A model generated the notes under the pieces. The model saw only the letters and a list, made by a program, of their open reading frames with translations. It did not search any database and was not told where the DNA came from. Made by a program: the position numbers and the translations under genes. A stretch of DNA of 64,000 nucleotides from Caldilineaceae bacterium (lineage in GTDB: Bacteria > Chloroflexota > Anaerolineae > Caldilineales > Caldilineaceae): positions 124,001 to 188,000 of the forward strand of contig JAJEBF010000003.1 of NCBI GenBank assembly GCA_022824025.1. Reading direction: 5' to 3'. Numbering within the stretch: position 1 is the stretch's first letter; each line of letters starts with the position of its first letter. Positions 26,155 through 36,074 of this stretch are shown here, one piece after another.

Positions 26155-27660
26155 CTACACTGCAATGACCGTCGGTTCGTATAGCGGCGTGTCCGCGGCC
26201 ACAATGCGCCCGTCCGGCATCCGATAGCAGTTGCCCTGCCCGAGGGCTTCCTCCCCCAGAGAATTGCGCCGCAGCGCCTCCTCATCCAGCCGGCGCTGCG
26301 CCTCCGCCGCGTCGAAGTCCCATGTCCCGTCAACCAGCGCCTTCAACTGCCGCCCGACCGCCTTCTCTTCCTCCTTGCCGCTCTCCATCAAGTTACGCTG
26401 CTCCAGCGGATCGGCGCCCAGATCAAAAAGGAGGTGCGGACCCTCCCCGCGAAAACGAACGAACTTATACTGACCCAGCCGCACAACCCGATTCTCGCAG
26501 CCCTCCCCCCAGCGCGGGAGAGGATTGTCCACAAACACCGGCTCCGTCGTCAGCGACGCGCCCTGCGTCGCCGCATCCGAAAGATCACGCCCCTCCAAAC
26601 CCTCCGGAGGCGTGATGCCGGCCAAGCCGCACAACGTCGGAAACACGTCCGCCAGGCTGACCGGCGTATCGACACGCGTGCCCGCACTGTCCCCTCTGCG
26701 CTGCGAAGGAGTCTGTATGATCAACGGGACCCTGGCCGCGGCTTCGTGCCAGGAATTCTTCCACCACATGCCGTGCTCGCCCGCCATCTCGCCATGGTCC
26801 GAAGTATAAACCACGACCGTGTTTTCCAGCAGGCCGCTCGACTCCATCACTAACAGAAGATCACCGAGAATCTCGTCCAGATAGTCGACGCAGGCAAAGT
26901 ACGCTGCCCTGGCCTTCAACATCTCCGCCTCAGTTACCTCCTCCGTGCGGAATCCCTCGGCCATGCCAACCGTCATCGGGTGACGCGCTGTATCGCCCGT
27001 TCGCCCTACTTTCGGTCGGGTAACGCCCTCCGGCCAGTAACGGTTGAAAAAACGTCCGGGCGCAGTTAGCGGAAAGTGCGGTCGGCTGAAGGACGCGCAC
27101 AAAAGCCACGGCGTGTCTGGCTGGGCCGCAACATGCTCGCGCAGAAACGCGACCGTTTCCCGAACGATCACCTGCTCCTGCAGCGCCCCTTCGGGGATTT
27201 CAGTGATGCCCGCATCCGCCGTTCGGCTGCGCATCGCAAAACCCCCCTCCCGCTTGGACAGGGGGTCGCGCTGGTGCCCAGTCCCGCCCGTCAAGTCGCC
27301 GTAGGGCCTATGCCCAAACCCAGCCATCTGATTTGTTCCACCCAGATGCATCTTGCCCACCAGGCATGTCGCATAGCCGGCATCGCCGAATACCGAGGCG
27401 ATCGTCGGAAGCTCCGGCCTCAGATAGGAGCCATTGGCCCAGCCCCCGCTCGTCATGGGCGACCGCCCGGTCAGGAGGCAGATGCGGGAAGGCGTGCACA
27501 GCGGTGACTGGCAGTAGGCGTTGCTGAAATACGCGCCTCTTTCCGCAAGACCGTCCAAAACAGGCGTATGCACCGGTTCCCCTGTCTGTCTGTCAAGCAA
27601 ACTCAAACAGCGATAACTGTGTTCGTCGGAAAAGAGAAAGAGCACATTGGGTCGCGGCAT
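26155..27660 (-). CDS. Type I sulfatase
   Basis: 501 residues from ATG 27660, with GGGA eight bases upstream. NVLFLFSDEHSYRCLS resembles the metal-binding start, where DE replaces the usual DD. The catalytic motif CTPSR (Cys55) is the CxPxR type in which Cys is converted to formylglycine. VVYTSDHGEMAGEHG carries the second metal site. The enzyme should remove sulfate esters from sugars or phenols. It has no signal peptide. No formylglycine-generating enzyme or anaerobic sulfatase maturase is in this window. Its presence among glycosidase-like genes suggests sulfated glycan use. Confidence 0.9.
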   Translation of the reverse strand: MPRPNVLFLFSDEHSYRCLSLLDRQTGEPVHTPVLDGLAERGAYFSNAYCQSPLCTPSRICLLTGRSPMTSGGWANGSYLRPELPTIASVFGDAGYATCLVGKMHLGGTNQMAGFGHRPYGDLTGGTGHQRDPLSKREGGFAMRSRTADAGITEIPEGALQEQVIVRETVAFLREHVAAQPDTPWLLCASFSRPHFPLTAPGRFFNRYWPEGVTRPKVGRTGDTARHPMTVGMAEGFRTEEVTEAEMLKARAAYFACVDYLDEILGDLLLVMESSGLLENTVVVYTSDHGEMAGEHGMWWKNSWHEAAARVPLIIQTPSQRRGDSAGTRVDTPVSLADVFPTLCGLAGITPPEGLEGRDLSDAATQGASLTTEPVFVDNPLPRWGEGCENRVVRLGQYKFVRFRGEGPHLLFDLGADPLEQRNLMESGKEEEKAVGRQLKALVDGTWDFDAAEAQRRLDEEALRRNSLGEEALGQGNCYRMPDGRIVAADTPLYEPTVIAV

Positions 27661-27852
27661 AGTCAATTCCCTTGTTGACAATCGTAGGCCCAAGGACACC
27701 TACAGAATACGACTATGGAGCCGTGCGCGCAAGTGGCATTTCCCCTCCCCGATTGCCCCCTCCCTATTCTAGGGCCAAACAGCCGTAGAATCGACAGCCT
27801 AAGTAACCAGTTCCGGTTGATACAAGCTCCTTAGTGAGGTAGGATACATCCA

Positions 27853-29157
27853 ATGGAAACAATCGGTTTCGCCTCCGCCACCCAGCTTCTGCAAGCAATA
27901 CACAGTCGCGAGCTCTCCGCGCAGGAGGTTGTCGCGGCCTTTCTGGCCCGAATCGAATCCATAAATCCCCAACTCAACGCCGTGACCGCAGTCGCCGGTG
28001 ACGCGCTCGCGCAGGCGCGACGCGCCGACGAGCGTCAAGCCCGCGGAGAGGACCTGGGCCAATTGCACGGCCTGCCCTTTACAGTGAAGGATACCTTTGC
28101 AACCTCCGGTCTGCAGAGTCCGTTGGATCGCCGCATTCGCAATCAACCCGTTTCCCGAACCGACGCCGCGGTCGTCGACAGAATGAAGCAGGCCGGCGCA
28201 ATCCTCCTTGCCAAGACCAACTGTCCGCCATCAGGCAGCGGCGCCGACACCGAAAACGCGGTGATCGGTCAAACGCGCAATCCCCATATCAACAGCCGCT
28301 CTCCGGGAGGCAGCAGCGGCGGCGAAGCATCCTTGATTGCCGCGGGGGGTTCCCCCCTGGGCCTTGGCAGCGATACCGGCGGCGGCGTGCGCGTGCCCGC
28401 GGCCTTCTGCGGCATCACCGCCATCAAACCGACCCAGGGCCGCGTCCCCAACTCCGGCGTTTACAACCAATCAGGCGGCTTCAGCGACCAGCGGACGCAA
28501 ATCGGGCCCGCCGCCCGCCGCGTTGAAGACCTTCTCCTTGCCCTGACAACCATCTCCGGGCCCGATTACGTCGACAGCGGCGTCACCGCCAAACCCCTCT
28601 ATGATCCTGCCCAATTGACGCTGCGCGACCTGACCATCGCATCCTTCGCCTATGATCCTTCCTCTCTTGTAACCTCGGCGGTGGCCAACGCCGTGGGCGC
28701 GTCCGCCCAGGCCCTCGCCCGCGCCGGCGTCCAGGTGGTCGAGAATCGCCCTCTTGATCTGGTCGGCGGCGCCCGCGACCTGGACCGCGGCTGGCGGCGC
28801 ATGGCGGGCACGCGCGGCCAGGATGTGGTCGAGCTCCTCCACGCCTGGGATCAATTCCGGTCCAATATGCTCCAGTACATCCGTTACTACGACGCCATCC
28901 TCTGCCCGGCAGTCCACCACACCGCGCCCCCTATCGGCGCCCGCGACCGCCAGCGCTTCGATTACACAGTTCCCTTCAACCTGACCGGCTACCCCGCCGC
29001 CGTTCTGCCCGTCGCAACTGACGTCGACGGTCTCCCTGTCGCCGTGCAGATCGTATCCCATCCCTGGCGCGAGGATATCGTGCTGGCCCTCGCCGCAGTC
29101 CTGGAAGAAGAGTTCAAAGACTGGCAACGCGACCTCCACAGCGCCGCGAAACCATAG
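27853..29157 (+). CDS. Amidase-signature family protein lacking the nucleophile Ser
   Basis: 434 residues with the full amidase-signature fold: FTVKD (Lys79), SPGGSSGGEAS (cis-Ser154), and GSDTGGGVRVPAAFCG. In active members, such as S. aureus GatA with Lys79, Ser154 and Ser178, the last motif reads GSDTGGS; here residue 178 is Gly (codon GGC at 28384-28386). The general base and cis-Ser remain. The protein is therefore probably inactive as a classic amidase or uses another chemistry. It is not GatA, since it lacks the rest of GatCAB nearby. It diverges from the sulfatase gene. Confidence 0.85.
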   Translation: METIGFASATQLLQAIHSRELSAQEVVAAFLARIESINPQLNAVTAVAGDALAQARRADERQARGEDLGQLHGLPFTVKDTFATSGLQSPLDRRIRNQPVSRTDAAVVDRMKQAGAILLAKTNCPPSGSGADTENAVIGQTRNPHINSRSPGGSSGGEASLIAAGGSPLGLGSDTGGGVRVPAAFCGITAIKPTQGRVPNSGVYNQSGGFSDQRTQIGPAARRVEDLLLALTTISGPDYVDSGVTAKPLYDPAQLTLRDLTIASFAYDPSSLVTSAVANAVGASAQALARAGVQVVENRPLDLVGGARDLDRGWRRMAGTRGQDVVELLHAWDQFRSNMLQYIRYYDAILCPAVHHTAPPIGARDRQRFDYTVPFNLTGYPAAVLPVATDVDGLPVAVQIVSHPWREDIVLALAAVLEEEFKDWQRDLHSAAKP

Positions 29158-29207
29158 CGCCCCGCCAGCGTAATGTAAACATCGATTTCGTTACCAGGGA
29201 GGTCCGA

Positions 29208-29672
29208 ATGGAAGAGGAACGCCCAGAACGGCAGACTGAGCAACCGGACAAGGAAGAAGACCAGGAATTCAGCCAGAACGACGACGTCGCGCAGGAGATC
29301 CAGCGCTTTGTCGAAGCCATGGCACACGCCGCGCGCAAGGTATGGAGCAGTGAACAACGCCTTCAACTGGAAGAGGATCTGCGCCGCGGCCTTGGGTCAC
29401 TCGTCGGCAGCGTCGAAGAAGCGCTCGAACGGTTCAACCGCAGTGAGCAGGGCCAGGAATTCCAGGAACAGGCAGCCAAAGTGGCGCATCGAGTTCGCGA
29501 TAGCGCTCTTGCCGCCGAACTGAAAGAAGGCCTGGCCACCGGGCTGCGGACGGCCTCAGAGGAGGTCCAGAAGTTTGCCGACAGCTTCGAGGAAGACGAG
29601 GATCAGTCCCGCCCCCCGCAGGATATACCGATCGAACCCGAAGCCGGGGAGGATGAGAAAGAGGAGAGCTGA
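29208..29672 (+). CDS. Small acidic, helical hypothetical protein
   Basis: 154 residues with GGGAGG upstream of ATG. The ends are strongly acidic (MEEERPERQTEQPDKEED; EEDEDQSRPPQD) and the middle is made of amphipathic helices (EEALERFNRSEQGQEFQEQA, ELKEGLATGLRTASEEVQKF). Such proteins in Chloroflexota are unassigned. There is no membrane segment. It starts 50 bases after the amidase homologue and may share its transcript. No function is claimed. Confidence 0.65.
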   Translation: MEEERPERQTEQPDKEEDQEFSQNDDVAQEIQRFVEAMAHAARKVWSSEQRLQLEEDLRRGLGSLVGSVEEALERFNRSEQGQEFQEQAAKVAHRVRDSALAAELKEGLATGLRTASEEVQKFADSFEEDEDQSRPPQDIPIEPEAGEDEKEES

Positions 29673-29714
29673 CGAAAGCCGTCGAACGGCCGCCGACAAG
29701 CGCCGCCGACGCAA

Positions 29715-30863
29715 TCAAGGGAGAGAAAACAGAACCTTGGCGACCTTCAAAATGCCCTGACTCCAGGGAACGCGGTGGGAAACGCCGCTGCTGCCTTCGA
29801 AGTTGGCCAGGTTCTCCATATACCAGATAAAGTTCCGTACCAGCGCGTCCTGGTTGCTGTGCTTTGCGTCCCAGCCCAGAAGCCGCTGCGCCTTCGTAAC
29901 GTCAACGTATGAGTCGGTCGCCGCCGTCTCATAGACCCATTTGTACAGCGGCGAGATCCCCATCTTCTCCAAAAGGCGCAATGTCCAGATTGCCGGCGCA
30001 GCCGGCAGCGGTATGATCCGTTTGCGATGTCCGGCATAGTCGAGCACAGCCTGGTAATCCTCCTTCATCGTCGCAAACTCGGTCGCCCCAATGTTAAAAG
30101 TATCGTTGACCCTGGCGCGCGGAAGGGTCGCCGCCAGGTAGATCGCCGCGCACAGGTCCTCCACATCCAGCAGTTGATAGCGATTCCTGCCGTTGCCCAA
30201 CAAGGGAAAGTTCTTCCCGTCCTTGGCCCAGTCATAGAGCAGAGCGAACACGCCAAGCCGTTCCGGCCCCACGAACGATTTCGGCCGGATGATGGGCACG
30301 CACAGCCCTTTTTGCCTGAAAGCCACGCAGATCTCTTCCGCCTCGATCTTGGCCTCTCCATAGGGCCCAACCCCGTGCATCTCGTCGTCCTCTTTCAGAG
30401 GATGGTGATCCGGAATGCCGTAGACCGCGGTGGATGAAATATGGATCAGCCGCTTTACGCCAAATTCATGCGCCGCCTCCAACACATTCCTGATGCCGTC
30501 AACATCCGTGGAATATATCTCCTCGGCGCTATACAAGGGCAACGCCGCCGCAGCATGAACAACCAGGTCCACACCCTCCATCGCGGCGCGGACCGCGTCC
30601 ACATCCCGAATGTCGCCGTCCAAAGCCTTAACCGATGCCCTCTCGGGATAATCAAATGGGGCGATGTCCAATGACACCACCTCTATGCCGCGCGCTTGCA
30701 AATGCCGGACCAGGTTGATGCCGAGGAAGCCCGCCCCGCCTGTAATCAGACACCTATTCACTTCATGTCGTTCGTCAGCTTCTTCCTGAAGTTGCTCGCG
30801 CTCAGTTCGATGCATTCCAGCAGCCACTACGCGTCTTCCTTCCCCTCGATCGGACAGTCCCAT
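29715..30863 (-). CDS. NAD-dependent epimerase/dehydratase
   Basis: 382 residues if ATG 30863 is used (AAGG nine bases upstream); GTG 30761 directly before NRCLITGGAGFLG is a possible shorter start. It shows the extended SDR pattern: TGGAGFLG nucleotide motif, LDGDIRD, ISSTAVYG with the catalytic Ser and GPYGEAKIEAE with Tyr-x3-Lys. Such enzymes epimerise or dehydrate nucleotide sugars, or act on 3-beta-hydroxysteroid-like compounds. It starts next to the end of the Nudix gene and is probably co-transcribed with it. Confidence 0.85.
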   Translation of the reverse strand: MGLSDRGEGRRVVAAGMHRTEREQLQEEADERHEVNRCLITGGAGFLGINLVRHLQARGIEVVSLDIAPFDYPERASVKALDGDIRDVDAVRAAMEGVDLVVHAAAALPLYSAEEIYSTDVDGIRNVLEAAHEFGVKRLIHISSTAVYGIPDHHPLKEDDEMHGVGPYGEAKIEAEEICVAFRQKGLCVPIIRPKSFVGPERLGVFALLYDWAKDGKNFPLLGNGRNRYQLLDVEDLCAAIYLAATLPRARVNDTFNIGATEFATMKEDYQAVLDYAGHRKRIIPLPAAPAIWTLRLLEKMGISPLYKWVYETAATDSYVDVTKAQRLLGWDAKHSNQDALVRNFIWYMENLANFEGSSGVSHRVPWSQGILKVAKVLFSLP

Positions 30864-30865
30864 GG

Positions 30866-31441
30866 TCAACGACCTTCAGTCTGTCCTGTCGCGTCTTCCT
30901 CACGAACCCGTTCAACCTCATCGGGGGCATGCGCCGAAGTTCCTCCCCAGCCTTCCAACAATGTTCTGGTCGATTCAAAGGCCAGGTCAGCCGGGATCTC
31001 CTCGGCCCGAAACCAGCCCGCGTCCTGCGCATCGTCTGCCGCATAGGGAATCGCGGCCGAGGCGCGCGGCTCCGCCCGAAACGCCAGCACAATTCCAACT
31101 CGCGCCCCCTCATCTCCAGCCATCGGAAAGATGTCGATCAGCTCGCCGATCGCCGCCTTGAGGCCAACCTCTTCCAGCAGCTCCCGCCTGAGCGCCTCCT
31201 CCGGCATCTCCCCCGCATCCATGTAGCCCCCCGGCAACGACCACTTGCCCTTTGCCGGATCAACCGCCCTCTGAATCAACAGAGCCCTGTCCTCATGCAA
31301 AACCAGGCCAATGACGGCAACTTTGGGATCGTGAAACTGGACGAATTCGCACGACGAACACACGGGCCGCATGGCATTGAAACGCTCCCTTTCCGCCATG
31401 GGGCTCGCGCAATATGGGCAGTAACGGAAGTTCCTGTTCAT
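30866..31441 (-). CDS. Nudix hydrolase with N-terminal zinc ribbon
   Basis: 191 residues from ATG 31441, which gives the expected start MNRNFRYCPYC; a longer in-frame extension upstream has no recognisable homology. The first 35 residues hold a zinc ribbon (CPYC ... CSSC), as in NudC-like and related Nudix proteins. The Nudix box is complete: GGYMDAGEMPEEALRRELLE continuing EVGL, with the REx2EE metal ligands. It should hydrolyse a nucleoside diphosphate derivative. The stop is 2 bases from the start of the epimerase gene. Confidence 0.88.
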   Translation of the reverse strand: MNRNFRYCPYCASPMAERERFNAMRPVCSSCEFVQFHDPKVAVIGLVLHEDRALLIQRAVDPAKGKWSLPGGYMDAGEMPEEALRRELLEEVGLKAAIGELIDIFPMAGDEGARVGIVLAFRAEPRASAAIPYAADDAQDAGWFRAEEIPADLAFESTRTLLEGWGGTSAHAPDEVERVREEDATGQTEGR

Positions 31442-31585
31442 CGCCACCTGCTTACGCTTCAGCCAAGCGAAATGCTTCGGCCAATGCAAAGCGCGATTCA
31501 CTGTCTCTCTTTCAACGCTTCGTGCAAAACAACGCCAGCTCAGCCCGCGCCCAGCGTCCACCCCCGACGCATCCCTCGCACACAA

Positions 31586-31607
31586 CCACTGACCACTGAC
31601 CACTGAC
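31586..31607 (+). repeat. Short tandem CCACTGA units
   Basis: Three copies of a 7-base unit (CCACTGA) lie in the gap between Nudix and radical SAM genes. A related run occurs at 50830-50852. No function is apparent. Confidence 0.5.
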
Positions 31608-31639
31608 TTCTGTCCTCCAACAGTATAGCACCGGGTAAG

Positions 31640-32563
31640 GTGAAGTGGTATACTTCTCAGCCATGGGAGGCCGATGAACCCTTGTCGAAGAATGACTCTG
31701 CAGTACTGTTGAAAGAGCGCCCTGCCAGCCGCGCCTTGACCCGAACGGGGGGCTTTCTGGCCGGATTCAGCCACACGCTCCAGCCCTATATCGGTTGCCG
31801 CTTTGGCTGCAGCTACTGCTACGTCCGCCAGTCCAACGTCCACCGCTTCTACAGCGACGGCCAGGAGTGGGGCGGCTATGTTTACCCCCGGACCGGTATC
31901 GCCGAGCGGCTGGAATCGGAACTGGCCCGCTTGCATCGCCGCGATGCCCTCGAGCAGTGCGCGATCTTCATGTCGTCCTCAACCGACCCCTATCAGGGCG
32001 CTGAAAAGACCTGCCTGCTTACCCGCCGCTGTCTCGCGGTTCTCAACAGCATGCCGCCAGGCCTGCTCGTAATTCAGACGCGCGCGCCTCTGGCGGCCAG
32101 GGATTTCGACCTCATGTCGTCGCTGGGAGACAGATGCACGTTCAACCTGACGATCGAGACCGACGACGACGACGTTCGCCGTGCCCTGACCCCCCGCTGC
32201 CCGTCGATCCCGCAGCGGCTGCGCACTGCCCGGCAGGCGCGAGAGTACGGCATCCCGACGCAAATAACCGTGAGTCCCTGCCTGCCATTCTCCACTGTAG
32301 AATCGTTTGGCCAGCTGCTGCTAAAGGCCAGCGACAGGGTTATCGTCGACACCTTCGTCGCCGGTGACGGCGGGGGCGGCAAACGGACCGCGCGCACCAG
32401 GATTCCGGACCAGTATGCCCGGTCCGGCTGGCACAACTGGCGTTCGCAGGACGCGGCCGGCGCCCTGTATGACTGGCTGCGGGATCGGATTGGAGAGCGG
32501 GCAACCTGGTCCCAGGAAGGATTCACCCGCCAAGCCCGTCGCGTGACAGCCCTGCGCAACTGA
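31640..32563 (+). CDS. SPL-family radical SAM protein
   Basis: 307 residues; GTG 31640 is used, though the ribosome site is weak and a later TTG (31682) preceded by GGAGG is possible. The 4Fe-4S motif is [11 protein letters not shown] (Cys53, 57, 60). The following segments ([32 protein letters not shown]) are typical of the spore-photoproduct-lyase-like/COG1533 group, which is widespread and mostly uncharacterised. It is not a sulfatase maturase, since it lacks the SPASM cysteines. It diverges from the Nudix gene. Confidence 0.85.
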   Translation: MKWYTSQPWEADEPLSKNDSAVLLKERPASRALTRTGGFLAGFSHTLQPYIGCRFGCSYCYVRQSNVHRFYSDGQEWGGYVYPRTGIAERLESELARLHRRDALEQCAIFMSSSTDPYQGAEKTCLLTRRCLAVLNSMPPGLLVIQTRAPLAARDFDLMSSLGDRCTFNLTIETDDDDVRRALTPRCPSIPQRLRTARQAREYGIPTQITVSPCLPFSTVESFGQLLLKASDRVIVDTFVAGDGGGGKRTARTRIPDQYARSGWHNWRSQDAAGALYDWLRDRIGERATWSQEGFTRQARRVTALRN

Positions 32564-32600
32564 CCAATCGCGCCCTGCCACACGCCCCGAGGACGACATT

Positions 32601-33500
32601 ATGGAAAAACTGTTTGGGGGGATCGAAGCCGGCGGCACAAAGTTCCTGTGCGCGGTCGGTACCGGCCCTGATGACATCCGAGAGGAAATCCGCCTGCCCA
32701 CGGAGTCGCCTGAACTGACCCTTGATAAGGTCATCGCCTTTTTTCGCCGCCAGCAGGAGAAGTACAAGATCGCCGCGATCGGTGTGGCCTCCTTCGGGCC
32801 TGTCGACCCGGACCCTTCCTCCAGCTCCTTCGGCCACATCACCAACACGCCCAAACCGGGCTGGGCCAACACGCCCGTTGCCCCAACTCTGCAAGATGCC
32901 TTCGACATTCCCGTCGGCTTCGACACCGATGTCAATGTCGCCGCCCTGGGCGAGCACACCTGGGGAGCCGCCAAAGAGGTGGATACCTTCGTCTACCTGA
33001 CGATAGGCACCGGCATCGGCGGGGGCGGGATGGTCAACGGCGAACTGATGCACGGCCTCATCCACCCGGAGATGGGTCACATCGCCATACCACACGACTG
33101 GGAACGAGATCCCTTCCCCGGAACCTGCCCATTTCACGGCGACTGCTGGGAAGGCCTGGCCAACGGTCCTGCCATTGAAGCGCGCTGGGGTCAACCGGGC
33201 GAACTGCTGCCGCCCGAGCATGAAGCCTGGCCCCTGGAAGCGCACTACCTTGCCCTCGGCGTCACCACCATCATGATGGTCATGTCTCCTCAACTGATCG
33301 TCATGGGAGGCGGCGTCATGCAGCAGGAGCACATCTTCCCTCTGATCCACCAGGAAGTCAAGACGCTCCTCAACAACTACATTCAAAGCCCGACTGTCAC
33401 CGATGGGCTGGCGCAGTACATCGTCCCGCCCGCCCTGGGCGGGCGTTCCGGCGTGCTTGGCGCAATTGCTCTCGCCCAACGCGCCCTGCAGGCCTCGTGA
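32601..33500 (+). CDS. ROK-family sugar kinase (fructokinase-like)
   Basis: 299 residues. [15 protein letters not shown] is the phosphate-binding start, [14 protein letters not shown] holds the catalytic Asp, and HPEMGHI with [10 protein letters not shown] provides the zinc-binding His/Cys set of ROK proteins. [20 protein letters not shown] is typical of bacterial fructokinase (ScrK-type). It phosphorylates fructose or a similar hexose with ATP. Its last bases overlap a GTG of the GalT frame, so the two sugar genes are probably one operon. Confidence 0.9.
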   Translation: MEKLFGGIEAGGTKFLCAVGTGPDDIREEIRLPTESPELTLDKVIAFFRRQQEKYKIAAIGVASFGPVDPDPSSSSFGHITNTPKPGWANTPVAPTLQDAFDIPVGFDTDVNVAALGEHTWGAAKEVDTFVYLTIGTGIGGGGMVNGELMHGLIHPEMGHIAIPHDWERDPFPGTCPFHGDCWEGLANGPAIEARWGQPGELLPPEHEAWPLEAHYLALGVTTIMMVMSPQLIVMGGGVMQQEHIFPLIHQEVKTLLNNYIQSPTVTDGLAQYIVPPALGGRSGVLGAIALAQRALQAS

Positions 33501-33547
33501 CAGCCCCGCGGCCTGCCCATCCAGACAGGCTCTCCTGCCTTTCGTCT

Positions 33548-34594
33548 ATGACAGACATATTCAATCCCACAGAGCACCCCCACAGGCGCCGCAACCTGCT
33601 TAACGGGGAATGGATCCTGGTCTCCCCCCACCGCATGAAGCGCCCCTGGCAGGGCCAGACCGAGACGGCAGCCAAACAATCCCTTCCCCAGTATGACCCC
33701 TCCTGCTACCTCTGCCCCGGCAACGAACGGGCCGGCGGGTTGGTCAATCCGCCCTACAAGGACACATTTGTCTTCGATAACGACTTTGCCGCGTTGCGCC
33801 CCGATACGCCGGACGGGTCGCTGCAAAGCAACCGCTTCTTCCAGGCCCAGGCCGAAACGGGCATCTGCCGCGTCATCTGCTTCAGCCCCCGGCACGACCT
33901 GACGCTGGCGCGCATGAGCCCGCACGCCATCCGCCGCGTCGTAAATCTGTGGGCTGAACAGGAGGAAGAACTGGCCGCAGACCCGGAGATCAACTACATT
34001 CAGCTCTTTGAAAATCGAGGGGCAATGATGGGCAGTTCCAATCCCCATCCCCACGGGCAGGTGTGGGCGACGCGCGGTATGCCTACAGAACCGGCCAAGG
34101 AAGACCGTCAGCAACGGACCTACTTCGAATCTGAACGGGCCCCCCTGCTGGTGGACTATCTGGAGGCCGAGCTGGCGGCAGGGGAGAGGCTGGTCGTCGA
34201 AAATCGGCACTGGGTCGCGCTTGTCCCCTATTGGGCTGTCTGGCCTTTCGAAACACTCCTCCTGCCCCGACGCCACTGCCTGTGCCTCGCAGACCTGAAT
34301 CCGGCGGAGCGAAACGCGCTTGCAGACATTCTGAAGCGCCTTCTGATTCGCTACGACAACCTCTTTGAGACCAGCTTCCCCTACTCCATGGGCTGGCACG
34401 GCAAACCCGCTTCTGCAGGTGACCACTCCCACTGGCAGCTGCACGCCCATTTCTATCCGCCGCTGTTGCGCTCGGCAACCGTAAAGAAGTTTATGGTCGG
34501 CTACGAAATGCTGGGAACGCCCCAACGCGACCTCACTGCGGAACAGGCGGCGCAGCAGTTGAGAAGCCAGCCCGAAAGCCATTATCTGGACTGA
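33548..34594 (+). CDS. galT: Galactose-1-phosphate uridylyltransferase
   Basis: 348 residues from ATG 33548, giving [19 protein letters not shown], the normal GalT start; an overlapping GTG 33497 would add 17 residues and couple it to the kinase. Zinc Cys pair is in CYLCPGN and the catalytic HPH in [12 protein letters not shown], where the His is transiently uridylylated. The C-terminal half with [15 protein letters not shown] is intact. It exchanges UMP between UDP-glucose and galactose-1-phosphate in the Leloir pathway. No galK or galE with clear identity is adjacent. Confidence 0.93.
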   Translation: MTDIFNPTEHPHRRRNLLNGEWILVSPHRMKRPWQGQTETAAKQSLPQYDPSCYLCPGNERAGGLVNPPYKDTFVFDNDFAALRPDTPDGSLQSNRFFQAQAETGICRVICFSPRHDLTLARMSPHAIRRVVNLWAEQEEELAADPEINYIQLFENRGAMMGSSNPHPHGQVWATRGMPTEPAKEDRQQRTYFESERAPLLVDYLEAELAAGERLVVENRHWVALVPYWAVWPFETLLLPRRHCLCLADLNPAERNALADILKRLLIRYDNLFETSFPYSMGWHGKPASAGDHSHWQLHAHFYPPLLRSATVKKFMVGYEMLGTPQRDLTAEQAAQQLRSQPESHYLD

Positions 34595-34602
34595 CCGGGC
34601 CC

Positions 34603-35160
34603 TCACCCGACGCGTCGATAGGCCTCTCTGGCCGCCTGATAAGCGTCCCCGCCGTGGCAATCGTTGACCACAAACAACGGGAACGCCTCAACCTCCAGCT
34701 CGCGAACGGCCTCGCTCAGCAGATCCGCGTAGGCAATCACCCGGCTGCTGCGAATCTGCCTGGCAAGCAGGGCCGATGCCCCCGCAATCGCGCCAAAGTA
34801 TACCGCCCCGTGGCGGACAAGCGCCGCCTTCACCTCCTCCGAGCGGCTCCCCTTGCCAATCAGGCCCGCAACGCCCCGCTCCAGCAGGGGCAACGTATAA
34901 GGGTCCATCCGACCGCTGGTTGTCGGCCCTGCCGGGCCGATCACTGCGCCCGGTTTTGCCGGGGCCGGCCCCACATAGTAGATCACCTGGCCCGCCAGCG
35001 GCAGAGGCAGTTCCTCGCCCCGCTCCATCGCCTCGACCAGCCGCTTATGGGCCGCGTCCCTCGCCGTATATATCCTGCCCGTCATGGCGACCTGGTCGCC
35101 GGCCCGCAGCGACCTGACCGTCTCCTCGTCGAGTGGCGCGCGAACTGTTCTTGGCATCAT
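34603..35160 (-). CDS. Class I fumarate hydratase, beta (C-terminal) subunit
   Basis: 185 residues; its ATG overlaps the stop of the alpha subunit gene by 4 bases. GPTTSGRMDPYTLPLLERG and GKGSRS are the typical beta-subunit substrate motifs, with VYFGAIAGASALLA following. It pairs with the alpha subunit to form an iron-sulfur fumarase or L-tartrate dehydratase type hydro-lyase. Converges with galT, 9 bases apart. Confidence 0.9.
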   Translation of the reverse strand: MMPRTVRAPLDEETVRSLRAGDQVAMTGRIYTARDAAHKRLVEAMERGEELPLPLAGQVIYYVGPAPAKPGAVIGPAGPTTSGRMDPYTLPLLERGVAGLIGKGSRSEEVKAALVRHGAVYFGAIAGASALLARQIRSSRVIAYADLLSEAVRELEVEAFPLFVVNDCHGGDAYQAAREAYRRVG

Positions 35161-35993
35161 AGCTCCAGTGTCGCCCGCCGCGGCGCCGAACAGTTCAGGT
35201 TGACCGCCAGCGGCAGCGCGGCGATGTGCGTCGCCAGCACCTCAACATGCACCGCCAGCGCGGTAACGAATCCACCCAACCCCTGCGGCCCGATCCCCAG
35301 TCCATTGATGGCGTCCAGCAGTTCGCCCTCCAGTTTCGCCACGTGCGGCGCCTCGCTGACACTGCCTATCGGCCGCAGCAGCGCCTTCTTCGCCGCCAAA
35401 CCGACCGTGTCGAGCGACCCGCCAATTCCCACGCCCACGATCAGCGGCGGGCACGCGTTTGGGCCGGCCGTCTCGATCGTTTCCAGCACAAAGTCGTACA
35501 CGCCCTCCTCTCCAATCGCCGGCGGAAACATCTGAACCCGGCTCATCAGTTCAGCGCCGAACCCCTTTTGCAGCGTGCTGATCCGCAGCCCGTCGCCAGC
35601 GACAATCTCCCAGTGAATCAGGGCAGGCGTGTTGTCACCCGAATTGACGCGCAACAACGGGTCGCTCACGACCGACTTGCGCAGGTCTGAATAGGCGTCC
35701 CGCGTCGCATCCTGCAGCGCAGCCCCTATCTCGCCTCCACTGAAACGCACCTCCTGCCCCACCTCCACGAACAGAATCGCCATGCCCGTATCCTGGCAGG
35801 TCGGAACCGTTTCGGCTTCCGCATAGGCGGCGTTATCCAGCAGAATTTCAATGACCTCCTGCCCTGAAGGTGACTGTTCCTCAATCCGGGCCCGCCGCAT
35901 CGCCTCCAGGTAGTCCTCCGGCAGACTGTGCGCCGAATGGCGCAAAAGGTCGCCGACCGCCTTTCTCACTTCCTCGACTTCAATGGTTCGCAA
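35157..35993 (-). CDS. Class I fumarate hydratase, alpha subunit
   Basis: 278 residues. Three Cys positions expected for the 4Fe-4S cluster are seen: VPTCQDTGMA, GPNACPPLIVGVGIGG and LNCSAPRRA. RVNSGDNTPALIHWEIV is also characteristic. Together with the beta subunit it hydrates fumarate to malate in the TCA cycle; tartrate dehydratase is the main alternative, as both share this split form. The two genes overlap (ATGA), a sign of translational coupling. Confidence 0.9.
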   Translation of the reverse strand: MRTIEVEEVRKAVGDLLRHSAHSLPEDYLEAMRRARIEEQSPSGQEVIEILLDNAAYAEAETVPTCQDTGMAILFVEVGQEVRFSGGEIGAALQDATRDAYSDLRKSVVSDPLLRVNSGDNTPALIHWEIVAGDGLRISTLQKGFGAELMSRVQMFPPAIGEEGVYDFVLETIETAGPNACPPLIVGVGIGGSLDTVGLAAKKALLRPIGSVSEAPHVAKLEGELLDAINGLGIGPQGLGGFVTALAVHVEVLATHIAALPLAVNLNCSAPRRATLEL

Positions 35994-36074
35994 GTGACTT
36001 GCCCTCCCCCGGCCCGGTGTCTGACGAGAATGTGCCGGGACCGATTGACTGCCCCCTGAATAGTATACGCCCTC

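Noticed and set aside
29208..29672. Acidic helical protein as a histone-like or phage protein
   Set aside because: Composition alone gives no support; there are no phage genes nearby and no DNA-binding motif.
31640..32563. Radical SAM protein as maturase for the sulfatase
   Set aside because: It has only the N-terminal 4Fe-4S motif of the SPL-like group and lacks the extra Cys motifs of anaerobic sulfatase maturases.
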